NCBI RefSeq assembly: GCF_015667935.1
Contig: NZ_JADPET010000010.1
Span: 1-34,615 of the forward strand
Source of the DNA: Clostridium sp. 1001270J_160509_D11
Lineage (GTDB): Bacteria > Bacillota > Clostridia > Peptostreptococcales > Peptostreptococcaceae
Length of the DNA: 34,615 bases
Direction of reading: 5' to 3'
A model generated the notes under the pieces. The model did no database searches. It saw only the letters and a list, made by a program, of their open reading frames with translations, and had not been told where the DNA came from. Position numbers and translations under genes: made by a program. Below are positions 1 through 7,108 of the stretch, piece after piece; within the stretch, counting starts at the first letter, position 1, and every line of letters starts with the position of its first letter.

Positions 1-1
1 A

Positions 2-1363
2 ACACAAGCTGATTTAGAAAGTGCTAGTGATGAATTTGTAAACATAGTAAAAGAACTTCGAGATGTCCAAGGTGTTGGCGCAATGACAGGTTCAGGTAGC
101 ATCACTGGTTCTTCTAAAAAAAGTGTTTCTGCTTATATCCTTTTAAAAGAAGATATGAAACATTCTAATAAAGAAATTGCTAAAATGATAAAAGATAAAA
201 CAAAATCTTTAGGTTATGATATAACAGTTAATGAATCTGCTATGGATACTGGAAGTATGTTATCAAGTGGAATAAGTATCAAAATCAAAGGAAATAACTT
301 AGACAAACTTCAATCTATATCTGAAGATATGACAAAATTACTAAAATCAGTTAAAGGTGTTACTGATATAAAAAGTGATTTAGATAATATAGAAGTTGAA
401 CAACGTATTAGTGTTGATAAAGAAGCTGCTATGAAATATGGTCTTACAGTTGCACAAGTATATCAACAAGTTTCTGAGGGACTAAAATCAGAAAGAAACT
501 CAACATCTATAACTCAAAATGGAAATGATTTAGATGTAGTTGTAAAAAGCGCTACAGAACCTACATTAGAAAACTTAGAGTCTTTAAATATAAAAGGTAC
601 TCAAAATAATGAAGATGTTACTATAGCTTTAAGTGAAATTGCTTCTATAGGTAGTGCAAATACTCCATCATCAATAAATCACACTAACCAAACTCGTTAT
701 TTAACTGTCTCAGCATCAGTTGATGATAGCCACAATATCGGTTTAGTAAGTCGTAAAATACAATCAAAAATTGATAAATATAAAACTCCTTCAGGCTATA
801 GTATTGAGTTAGGAGGAGAAACTGAAACAATAAATACTACTATGAAAGACTTAATCCTTATGATAATACTTGCTATAGTATTTATTTACTTAATAATGGT
901 TGCTCAATTCCAATCATTATTATCACCATTTATCGTAATGTTTACTATACCACTTGCATTTACAGGAGGCTTATTAGCATTATTAATTACTGGACAAGTA
1001 CTAAGTGTAACTTCTATGTTAGGATTCTTAGTTCTTGCTGGTATAGTTGTTAATAATGGTATAGTCTTTGTGGACTATGTAAACCAATTACGACTTGATG
1101 GAGCCAATAAGCATGATGCCTTGTTAGAAGCTGGTAGAACGCGTATAAGACCTATACTTATGACTGCTTTAACAACTATACTTGCTATGTCGACTATGGC
1201 GTTAGGAGTTGGTATGGGTTCTGAATTATCACAAGGTTTATCAATAGTTACAATAGGTGGTTTATTATACGCTACATTATTAACGCTATTTATTGTTCCA
1301 ATTCTTTATGATATATTACATAAAAAGGAATTAAAAACTGTTGAAATAGGCGAATCAGACTAA
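2..1363 (+). CDS. RND efflux transporter permease, C-terminal part (gene starts before the window)
   Basis: The reading frame is open from base 2, so this is the last 453 residues of a protein of usually about 1000. It matches the second half of AcrB/HAE1-type RND permeases, proton-driven exporters of drugs or other small compounds in the cytoplasmic membrane. A periplasmic-type porter/docking region fills roughly the first 280 visible residues. Five hydrophobic segments follow, including the family segment with GIVVNNGIVFVDYVNQLR and the late motif GRTRIRPILMTAL. The protein ends with a short charged tail. The ATG at 83 is internal to the frame and is not a start. A partner membrane-fusion protein would be expected upstream, outside the window. 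A rho-independent terminator follows. The substrate cannot be read from this part. Confidence 0.9.
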   Translation, partial: TQADLESASDEFVNIVKELRDVQGVGAMTGSGSITGSSKKSVSAYILLKEDMKHSNKEIAKMIKDKTKSLGYDITVNESAMDTGSMLSSGISIKIKGNNLDKLQSISEDMTKLLKSVKGVTDIKSDLDNIEVEQRISVDKEAAMKYGLTVAQVYQQVSEGLKSERNSTSITQNGNDLDVVVKSATEPTLENLESLNIKGTQNNEDVTIALSEIASIGSANTPSSINHTNQTRYLTVSASVDDSHNIGLVSRKIQSKIDKYKTPSGYSIELGGETETINTTMKDLILMIILAIVFIYLIMVAQFQSLLSPFIVMFTIPLAFTGGLLALLITGQVLSVTSMLGFLVLAGIVVNNGIVFVDYVNQLRLDGANKHDALLEAGRTRIRPILMTALTTILAMSTMALGVGMGSELSQGLSIVTIGGLLYATLLTLFIVPILYDILHKKELKTVEIGESD

Positions 1364-1384
1364 TAAAATTTAATCCAAAACATT

Positions 1385-1433
1385 AAAGGGACTATACAAT
1401 AAAATTACTTATATTGTATAGTCCCTCTTTTAA
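1385..1433 (+). terminator. Terminator of the RND gene
   Basis: A near-perfect 13-bp stem (1388-1400 with 1413-1425, arm GGGACTATACAAT) is followed by a T-rich run. It lies in the convergent gap between the RND gene and htpG. The T run is better on the + strand, so it mainly serves the RND gene. Confidence 0.85.
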
Positions 1434-1466
1434 TTTATTTTATATTTCACAAGTTTATACTCTGTT

Positions 1467-3404
1467 TTATAATGATATAACTCTACTCATCAATTCATTA
1501 CTTCTCTTGATAAATAAATCTAATTCATCTGCACTTAATTCTTTGTTTGCAAGCAATGCTAAGTCTACAATTTGGTTGCAAATTACATCTACAGCTTCTT
1601 TTTTAGTTTCGTCATCTTTTAAAGATAAAACTTTTTTGATTAATGGATTTTTATCATTTATAACTAATGTTTTTTCTTCTTTTAGATCGAATCCATAATC
1701 TAATCCAGCAAATCTAGATTGCATTTCCATCATTCTTCTTGATTCTTCTGAAACTAATATAACTGCTGGTGTATCTTCTTTCTTTAGGCTTTCTACTGTA
1801 TATTTTTCAATTCTATCGCCTATTTTTTCTTTGAAGAAATTAACTATTTCTTCGTCTGCTTTTTCGTCCTTTTCTTCATCTTTATCTTTTAATACATCTG
1901 ATAAATCAGAGTCTATTCTCTTGAATCTTACACCATGTTCTTTATATTCAAGGAATGTGATAAAGTTATTATCTATAGTGCAATCTAATATAACTGCATT
2001 TAATCCGTATTCTTTAAATAATTTAATATATTGAGATTGTTGTTCTCTATCTACAACATAGAATACTTTATTTTCATGTTTATCTTTCGCTACTTCTAAG
2101 TAATCTGTTAATGTTATATATTTTCCATCAAGATCTTTATATAAAATGTATTCTTTTATTTTATCATAAAAACTTTCATCTTTTAGACAACCGTATTTGA
2201 TAAATATTTGTATATCATCCCAGAATCCTTCGTATTTTTCTCTTTCATTTTTACAAAGTGATTTTAATTTATCTGCAACTTTTTTAACTATATGCTTAGA
2301 AATTTTGCTTACATCTCTATCATTTTGTAAGAAACTTCTTGATACATTAAGCGGTAAATCTGGACAATCTATTACACCTTTTAATAATAGTAAAAATTCT
2401 GGTATAACTTCTTTAATGTTGTCTGCTACGAATACTTGATTGTTATATAATTTTACTTTACCTTCAACTAATTCAAATTCATTTCTTAGTTTAGGGAAGT
2501 ATAAAATACCTTTTAAATTAAATGGATAATCCACATTTAGATGTATCCAGAATAATGGTTCATCAAATACATTAAACACTTGTTGATAGAATTTTATATA
2601 TTCTTCATCAGTACAATCTTTAGGTGATTTTAACCATAGAGGATTTGTATCATTAAGTGGCATTGGTTTTACTTCATCTTTAGTTTCTTCTGAAGTTTTA
2701 TCATCACTACCATCTTCAGATTTTTTATTTTCTTCTTCAGCTTTTTTCTTAGCCTCTTCTTCTAATCTATCTGTATTTTCTAGATATATTTCAACAGGTA
2801 GGAATGAACAATATTTTGTGATTATACTTCTTAAATTGTATTCATCTAAAAATTCTTCGCTATCTTCTGCCAAAGTAAGAGTTATTGTTGTACCTCTTTC
2901 AGTTCTTGTTCCATCCTCAGTTATTTCAAATTGCATACCATCTGCTGATTGCCATCTGATTGGTTTTGCACCTTCTAAATATGAAAGTGTATCTATTTCA
3001 ACATTACTAGATACCATAAATGCTGAATAAAATCCTAAACCAAAATGACCTATTATATCATTTGATTCTTCCATCTTGTCTTTATATTTATTAAAGAAAT
3101 CCTCTGCTCCAGAAAAAGCAACTTGATTTATGTATTTATCTATTTCATCTGCAGTCATACCTATCCCATTATCACTAAATTCTAGTGTTTTATTTTTTTT
3201 GCTGACTGCAACTGTTATCTTATAAGGTTTATCATCACTATTAACTTCCCCCAAAGCTACTAGTCTTTTATGTTTGCTAACTGCATCACAACCATTACTT
3301 ATTAATTCTCTTATAAATATATCCTTATCAGAATATAACCATTTTTTAATTATTGGAAAAATATTTTCAGTATCTATTGAGATACTCCCTTGTTTTAATG
3401 CCAT
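1467..3404 (-). CDS. htpG: Molecular chaperone HtpG (Hsp90)
   Basis: ATP-dependent cytosolic chaperone of the Hsp90 family, 645 residues. The N-terminal GHKL ATPase domain shows LISNGCDAVSK, EFSDNGIGMT and HFGLGFYSAFMV. The middle domain carries the LPLNVSRSFLQND motif and the C-terminal dimerisation domain follows. Between the first two domains lies an acidic, lysine-rich linker of about 40 residues (about 225-265), longer than the minimal linker of many bacterial HtpG proteins. The start is the ATG reading MALKQGSIS, because GGGAGGT sits 7 bases before it; a longer open frame to 3497 has no such site and runs through a terminator hairpin. Two CIRCE elements lie upstream, so HrcA control is likely. 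The gene converges on the RND gene. Confidence 0.95.
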   Translation of the reverse strand: MALKQGSISIDTENIFPIIKKWLYSDKDIFIRELISNGCDAVSKHKRLVALGEVNSDDKPYKITVAVSKKNKTLEFSDNGIGMTADEIDKYINQVAFSGAEDFFNKYKDKMEESNDIIGHFGLGFYSAFMVSSNVEIDTLSYLEGAKPIRWQSADGMQFEITEDGTRTERGTTITLTLAEDSEEFLDEYNLRSIITKYCSFLPVEIYLENTDRLEEEAKKKAEEENKKSEDGSDDKTSEETKDEVKPMPLNDTNPLWLKSPKDCTDEEYIKFYQQVFNVFDEPLFWIHLNVDYPFNLKGILYFPKLRNEFELVEGKVKLYNNQVFVADNIKEVIPEFLLLLKGVIDCPDLPLNVSRSFLQNDRDVSKISKHIVKKVADKLKSLCKNEREKYEGFWDDIQIFIKYGCLKDESFYDKIKEYILYKDLDGKYITLTDYLEVAKDKHENKVFYVVDREQQSQYIKLFKEYGLNAVILDCTIDNNFITFLEYKEHGVRFKRIDSDLSDVLKDKDEEKDEKADEEIVNFFKEKIGDRIEKYTVESLKKEDTPAVILVSEESRRMMEMQSRFAGLDYGFDLKEEKTLVINDKNPLIKKVLSLKDDETKKEAVDVICNQIVDLALLANKELSADELDLFIKRSNELMSRVISL

Positions 3405-3450
3405 ATGTCTGACCTCCCATAATTGAATATTATTTATTACTGTTTTTTTC

Positions 3451-3488
3451 AAAAAAAAATAACAAGGGTGCCCCCTTGCTATTAAGGG
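3451..3488 (-). promoter_or_regulatory. Terminator hairpin inside the htpG leader, with competing pairing
   Basis: On the - strand an 11-bp stem (3458-3468 with 3473-3483, one G-U pair) is followed by seven T's: a complete intrinsic terminator 54 bases before the htpG start. The arm CCCTT at 3484-3488 can instead pair with the AAGGG that forms the first half of the terminator stem, giving a small alternative hairpin. No convincing promoter lies between this hairpin and htpG. The structure is seen; regulated read-through is inferred. Confidence 0.6.
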
Positions 3489-3574
3489 TTTTTGCAAAAG
3501 TTCTATTTCTTTTTTATTTATTTCATAAAACTATTCTAAATTAATTTTATTCGAACTTTTTATAAGAAACCTAA

Positions 3575-3601
3575 TTATCACTCTTTAGTCGAGAGTGCTA
3601 A
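3575..3601 (-). promoter_or_regulatory. CIRCE element (HrcA operator), leader copy for htpG
   Basis: TTATCACTC-N9-GAGTGCTAA, one mismatch from the consensus TTAGCACTC-N9-GAGTGCTAA. It lies about 60 bases downstream of the htpG -10 box, so it would also be present in the leader RNA. Confidence 0.85.
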
Positions 3602-3664
3602 TTCGATAGTAAAAAAAATACCGATATAGTTATCCTGTATTTTAACTTTTTTCTTATACATATT

Positions 3665-3706
3665 ATTATAGCACGTTTGTTAGCACTGTCAAGTATAGAG
3701 TGCTAA
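3665..3706 (-). promoter_or_regulatory. htpG promoter with overlapping CIRCE element
   Basis: The CIRCE copy at 3680-3706 (TTAGCACTG-N9-GAGTGCTAA) contains the -35 box TTGACA (3692-3687, - strand). A 16-base spacer leads to TATAAT (3670-3665). HrcA bound here would block RNA polymerase. Predicted start of transcription is about 3658, giving a leader of about 250 bases. Confidence 0.85.
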
Positions 3707-3718
3707 TTTTTTATAAAA

Positions 3719-3760
3719 ATATAGTGAGACTTCTTTATTGATAGTCCCACTATATTTTTT
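3719..3760. terminator. Bidirectional terminator after the NusG-II gene
   Basis: Arms 3719-3731 and 3743-3755 (ATATAGTGAGACT and its partner) pair over 13 bp with one wobble on the - strand. T-rich runs flank both sides. It ends the NusG-II transcript and separates it from the htpG promoter. Confidence 0.75.
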
Positions 3761-3844
3761 CTATATAATTCTCTTTATATTTTTAACTCACTATATAATC
3801 TAAAAAAGTTGAATATAAAATATCCAACTTCCTTATCAAACAAT

Positions 3845-4210
3845 TTATTTTGCTTGAACATCATCTTCGCTTTCTTTTTCACTGCGAATCTCTACTACAG
3901 TTTTATTTGGAAGGCATACTATCTTTTGTCCATTAGAGTCGATTTTTCCTTGTTTTATACAAAGCTTATCCGGACAATTAGCGTCTTCCATATATACAAC
4001 ACCTTCTTTTATTATTACTTTGTTGTGTTCATCTATATCAATTGTTTTATCTTCGTTTAATGGGTAAGTTCCGTAGTCTTTTCCGTCAACCTTTATGATA
4101 ACTTCTCCACCTTTTTGTGCAAATAAAGATTTTGCTCCAAATCCCATTCCTGCAACAATTAATATGACTATTATTAAGATTATATCTTTTCTTTTCATAA
4201 TGTTTTTCAT
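3845..4210 (-). CDS. NusG domain II-containing membrane-anchored protein
   Basis: A 121-residue protein. A lysine-rich start and one hydrophobic segment (residues about 9-27) suggest a signal anchor or uncleaved signal peptide. The rest resembles the small extracytoplasmic NusG domain II family (DUF1312). It shows the conserved end of that family: DANCPDKLCIKQGKI followed by KIVCLPNK, with three cysteines. Function is unknown in the family. It is often found beside a polyprenyl diphosphate synthase component or electron-transfer genes, but here it stands alone between heat-shock genes. The ATG at 4210 has GGAG 9 bases upstream; a second ATG at 4198 is possible. A good promoter precedes it and a terminator follows. 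Confidence 0.8.
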   Translation of the reverse strand: MKNIMKRKDIILIIVILIVAGMGFGAKSLFAQKGGEVIIKVDGKDYGTYPLNEDKTIDIDEHNKVIIKEGVVYMEDANCPDKLCIKQGKIDSNGQKIVCLPNKTVVEIRSEKESEDDVQAK

Positions 4211-4309
4211 AACTATTCTCCAGTATTATTTTTAATAATTCCCTAAATTTATCTTGCTTATTTTTACATGTCAAATATTGAATAAATCAAAAATTTTTCC
4301 GACAATTTT

Positions 4310-4352
4310 ATTATACTAATACTCGTTCTCATTGCCAAGAATAGTTCTCAAA
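4310..4352 (-). promoter_or_regulatory. Promoter of the NusG-II gene
   Basis: TTGGCA (4338-4333), a 17-base spacer, then TATAAT (4315-4310) on the - strand. The heptamer TGAGAAC occurs twice, 19 bases apart, on either side of the -35 box. This is a possible regulator site, but only a suggestion. Confidence 0.65.
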
Positions 4353-4360
4353 TAATTTTT

Positions 4361-4399
4361 CAAAAAAATAAAGCTAGGTAAATCCGCATCTACCCAGCT
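4361..4399 (-). terminator. Terminator of the first Hsp20 gene
   Basis: Arms 4391-4399 and 4372-4380 give a 9-bp stem (AGCTGGGTA, one G-U) on the - strand, followed by TTATTTTTTTG. It lies about 44 bases after the Hsp20 stop codon. Confidence 0.85.
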
Positions 4400-4442
4400 A
4401 AATTCTAAAGAGGAAATTATCATATGATTAATTATTTTCATT

Positions 4443-4862
4443 CTATTTAATTTCAATTACTTGTTTATTTTCTATTTTCTTTTGTTCTTTTTTAGGAACA
4501 AATATATTTAAAACACCTTTGTCATATTTAGCTTGTATATCTTGTTCTGTTACTTCATTACCTACATAGAAACTTCTCTTTGTATTGCCATAGTAACGTT
4601 CTTGTCTAATGATATGACCTTCATTGTCTTTTTCTTCGTTTGTTGTATTATGTTCAGCACTTATTGTTAAATAACCATCTTCCAAATCTAATTTCAAATC
4701 TTCTTTATTAAATCCTGGAACTTCCATTGCCAATTCATAACCATTATCTTTTTCTTTTATGTCTGTAGACATTCTGTTTGTTGTAGTCATATTAAAAACT
4801 GGGTCTGTGAAAAAGTCATCAAATAAATTATTATTAAAATTAAATCTTTCTGGGAATAACAT
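4443..4862 (-). CDS. Small heat shock protein, Hsp20 family (copy 1)
   Basis: A 139-residue Hsp20/alpha-crystallin chaperone that holds unfolded proteins in the cytosol without ATP. The alpha-crystallin domain spans about residues 33-125 (YELAMEVPGFNKEDLKLDL to YDKGVLNIFVPK). A C-terminal VIEI matches the IxI/V motif used for oligomer assembly. The start is the ATG reading MLFPERF, because AAAGGA lies 9 bases before it. The longer frame from 4880 begins inside that ribosome binding region, and the paralogue at 5046-5477 starts at the same residue behind the same leader sequence. A CIRCE-like element lies just upstream. It probably arose by tandem duplication with copy 2 and may be partly co-transcribed with it. 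Confidence 0.95.
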   Translation of the reverse strand: MLFPERFNFNNNLFDDFFTDPVFNMTTTNRMSTDIKEKDNGYELAMEVPGFNKEDLKLDLEDGYLTISAEHNTTNEEKDNEGHIIRQERYYGNTKRSFYVGNEVTEQDIQAKYDKGVLNIFVPKKEQKKIENKQVIEIK

Positions 4863-4881
4863 AAAGCATCGTCCTTTCATT

Positions 4882-4907
4882 TTAGTACTCTATGTCTGGA
4901 GTGCTAA
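4882..4907 (-). promoter_or_regulatory. Degenerate CIRCE element before Hsp20 copy 1
   Basis: TTAGTACTC-N8-GAGTGCTAA: one base differs from consensus and the spacer is 8 instead of 9. It sits directly before the ribosome binding site, as the perfect copy does in the paralogue. A weak TATACT -10 (4932-4927) lies upstream but no good -35 accompanies it. Confidence 0.65.
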
Positions 4908-5045
4908 TTCAACCATTTTTTTGAGTATACCCTTTGCTCTGGTTGAAACTTTATTAATTATATTAATTATTAATTTATATTTTAGAAGATTTCTTATTTA
5001 AGTCTTCTTTTTATCATTTAATTTATTTTGCAAACTATATTGATA

Positions 5046-5477
5046 TTATTCTACTTCTATAGTTTGTTTATTTTCTAGTTTTTTAACTTCTTTTTTAGGA
5101 ACAAATACGCTTAAAACACCTTTATCGTATTTTGCTTGGATATCATCTTTTGTTACTTTATCACCTACATAAAAGCTTCTCTTTGTACTACCATAATAAC
5201 GTTCTTGTCTGATTAGATGTCCTTCTTCATCTTTCTTTTCATCAGATTTTTTATGTTCAGCAGTAACTGTTAAGTAACCTTTTTCTAATTCTAGTTTCAA
5301 GTCTTCTTTATCGAATCCTGGAACTTCCATATCTAATTCATATCCATTTTCTTTTTCTTTTATATCTGTGGACATTCTATTAGGTACATTTACATTGAAA
5401 ATTGGATCACTAAAAAGATAATCAAATAAATTATTACTATTATTAACTAAACCAAATCTTCTTTCTGGAAATAACAT
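5046..5477 (-). CDS. Small heat shock protein, Hsp20 family (copy 2)
   Basis: A 143-residue Hsp20 chaperone, clearly a paralogue of the neighbouring copy. Both share MLFPER at the start, RMSTDIKEKENGYEL-type residues before the alpha-crystallin domain, the HLIRQERYYGSTKRSFYVG segment, and a C-terminal TIEV that corresponds to the IxI/V motif. The ATG at 5477 is preceded by the same AAAGGA-9-base arrangement as copy 1. The gene lies first in the pair, 183 bases ahead of copy 1, without a clear terminator between them. Control by HrcA is likely because one CIRCE overlaps its promoter and another touches its ribosome binding region. Confidence 0.95.
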   Translation of the reverse strand: MLFPERRFGLVNNSNNLFDYLFSDPIFNVNVPNRMSTDIKEKENGYELDMEVPGFDKEDLKLELEKGYLTVTAEHKKSDEKKDEEGHLIRQERYYGSTKRSFYVGDKVTKDDIQAKYDKGVLSVFVPKKEVKKLENKQTIEVE

Positions 5478-5502
5478 AAAGCATCATCCTTTCATCTTTT
5501 TA

Positions 5503-5529
5503 TTAGCACTCTTCATTAATGAGTGCTAA
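5503..5529 (-). promoter_or_regulatory. CIRCE element next to the Hsp20 copy 2 start
   Basis: A perfect TTAGCACTC-N9-GAGTGCTAA, about 26 bases before the start codon. It is the best match to consensus in the window. Confidence 0.95.
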
Positions 5530-5545
5530 GTCAACTTCTAAATTT

Positions 5546-5564
5546 AAGCATACCTGGTATGCTT
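5546..5564. repeat. Perfect 19-nt palindrome in the Hsp20 copy 2 leader
   Basis: AAGCATACCTGGTATGCTT is its own reverse complement apart from the central base. It lies between the two CIRCE copies. A T run follows only on the + strand, where no gene ends, so an operator or RNA hairpin is as likely as a terminator. No known regulator box is matched with confidence. Confidence 0.6.
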
Positions 5565-5667
5565 TTGTTGACTCTTTATTCATTTTACCTATTTTCAAAT
5601 TTGTGATTTGTTTATTCAAATCTTTTATTTCTTTGTCTTACTTGTTATCCTTTTTCCTTATGACTAT

Positions 5668-5710
5668 ATAGTACACCTTTTTGTTAGCACTGTCAACCAT
5701 TGAGTGCTAA
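5668..5710 (-). promoter_or_regulatory. Hsp20 promoter with overlapping CIRCE element
   Basis: The CIRCE copy at 5684-5710 (TTAGCACTG-N9-GAGTGCTAA) contains the -35 box TTGACA (5696-5691). A 17-base spacer leads to TACTAT (5673-5668). The layout is nearly the same as at htpG. The leader to the Hsp20 start is about 185 bases. Confidence 0.85.
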
Positions 5711-5752
5711 TTTTTTCCTATTTTTTATTAGTTTCCTTACAGAAATCCTTTA

Positions 5753-5792
5753 TATCCCCTCCAATCACTTGTTCAGAGGGGATTATATTTTT
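5753..5792. terminator. Hairpin between the M20 hydrolase and the heat-shock genes
   Basis: Arms ATCCCCTC and GAGGGGAT enclose about 14 bases. The best T run (ATTTTTTTA) is on the + strand. The only gene ending nearby is the - strand hydrolase, for which the following sequence is only moderately T-rich. Terminator function is likely but its direction is unclear. Confidence 0.5.
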
Positions 5793-5810
5793 TTAGATTT
5801 CTAAGTTTTT

Positions 5811-6995
5811 TTATTTAAAATAATCAATAACTATATTAACCATAGTCTTAATTCCTATTTTTATACAATCTTCATCACAGTTAAATTTTGAATTATGCAA
5901 TATACAAGTGTCTTCGTTTTTTTCAGACTTGCATCCTAAAAACATAAAGCAAGATGGAACTTCTTTTGCAAAGAAAGAGAAATCCTCTCCACCTGTATCG
6001 GGATTATCCATCTCGATTAAACTGTCCTCTCCCATACTATTTATAATAGATTTTTTTACTAATTTAGTAAGTTTAGGATCATTCATAGTGACTGGATATC
6101 CATGATTAAATTTATATTCATAATCGCATCCATGTATTTTGCAAACATCTTTAACAAATTCTTCAATTTTATCTGGTAGTATCTCGCATGCCTCTACACT
6201 AGAGCACCTAACTGTACCTTCAATAGATACTTCACTAGGAAGTACATTATATCTCACACCACCATTTATTTTTGACAATGTAAGAACAACTACATCACTC
6301 GGGTCTATTGCCCTACTAACAATCGTCTGAAGTTGAGTTATTAAATATGCTGCACAAACAATAGCATCATGGCCTTCATGCGGTTTAGATGCATGTGATG
6401 CCTGCCCTTTAATAGTTATAAAAATTCTATTTGATTCTGACATCATTGCATTTGGTTTTAAAGCAATTGTTCCAATTGGATAATCCCAAACATGAAGTGC
6501 AACTGCATTATCGACATGAGGATTTTCTAAAACGCCTTCTTTTATCATTAAAGGTGCCCCACCTGTTGGATTATTTTCCTCTGCTGGCTGGAATACAAAC
6601 TTTACATTTCCATTTATCTCATCTTTAATTTCGTTTAATACTTTTGAAACGCCTAATAGTATTGATGTATGCACATCATGACCACAAGCATGCATAACAC
6701 CAGGATTTTTTGATTTAAACTCAAAATTTGTTTCTTCTTGTATTGGTAAGGCATCCATATCCGCCCTGAGCATCAAAGTTTTTTTACCCTTGCCTAAATT
6801 CAAATTAGAGACCACACCATTATTTTCTCTTCCCCTTTGAGCATCTAGTCCAATTTTGTTTAATTCCTTAACAATAAATTCTGCTGTATTAAACTCCTTT
6901 AAACTAAGCTCTGGATTTTGATGAAGGTACCTTCTTATTGATATCACTTCATCTAAATACTTATCAACTAATTCTTCCACTTTATTTTTTAACAT
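5811..6995 (-). CDS. M20 family metallopeptidase / amidohydrolase
   Basis: A 394-residue cytosolic enzyme of the M20D amidohydrolase group, which includes hippurate hydrolases, N-acyl-amino-acid deacylases and IAA-amino-acid hydrolases. It removes an acyl or aminoacyl group from an amide. Expected di-metal ligands are present: HACGHD with C104 and H106, the glutamate pair PAEE at 139-140, H168 in LHVW, and H367 in ILHNSKF. The dimerisation lid lies between about 185 and 295. Length fits the family. The ATG has AGGGGG 7 bases upstream. It is a single-gene unit: a terminator hairpin sits between it and the ABC genes, and a TATAAT at 7052-7047 may be its -10. The substrate cannot be told from sequence. 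Confidence 0.9.
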   Translation of the reverse strand: MLKNKVEELVDKYLDEVISIRRYLHQNPELSLKEFNTAEFIVKELNKIGLDAQRGRENNGVVSNLNLGKGKKTLMLRADMDALPIQEETNFEFKSKNPGVMHACGHDVHTSILLGVSKVLNEIKDEINGNVKFVFQPAEENNPTGGAPLMIKEGVLENPHVDNAVALHVWDYPIGTIALKPNAMMSESNRIFITIKGQASHASKPHEGHDAIVCAAYLITQLQTIVSRAIDPSDVVVLTLSKINGGVRYNVLPSEVSIEGTVRCSSVEACEILPDKIEEFVKDVCKIHGCDYEYKFNHGYPVTMNDPKLTKLVKKSIINSMGEDSLIEMDNPDTGGEDFSFFAKEVPSCFMFLGCKSEKNEDTCILHNSKFNCDEDCIKIGIKTMVNIVIDYFK

Positions 6996-7015
6996 TTTTA
7001 TTCCCCCTAAAAATT

Positions 7016-7045
7016 AAAAGGTACAGATTTTAATCCGTACCTTTT
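7016..7045 (-). terminator. Terminator of the ABC transporter operon
   Basis: Arms 7016-7028 and 7033-7045 (AAAAGGTAC core) form a stem with one mismatch. It is flanked by T-rich sequence on the - strand and lies about 64 bases after the permease stop. Confidence 0.75.
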
Positions 7046-7108
7046 AATTATATCATAAAGACTATAAGTAATTGATATTACTATAAGTATATATTTTTAT
7101 ATAGAAAT

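Noticed and set aside
4986-5015. Hairpin between the two Hsp20 genes as a terminator
   Set aside because: The T run is on the + strand, where no gene ends; the - strand side has no suitable T run.
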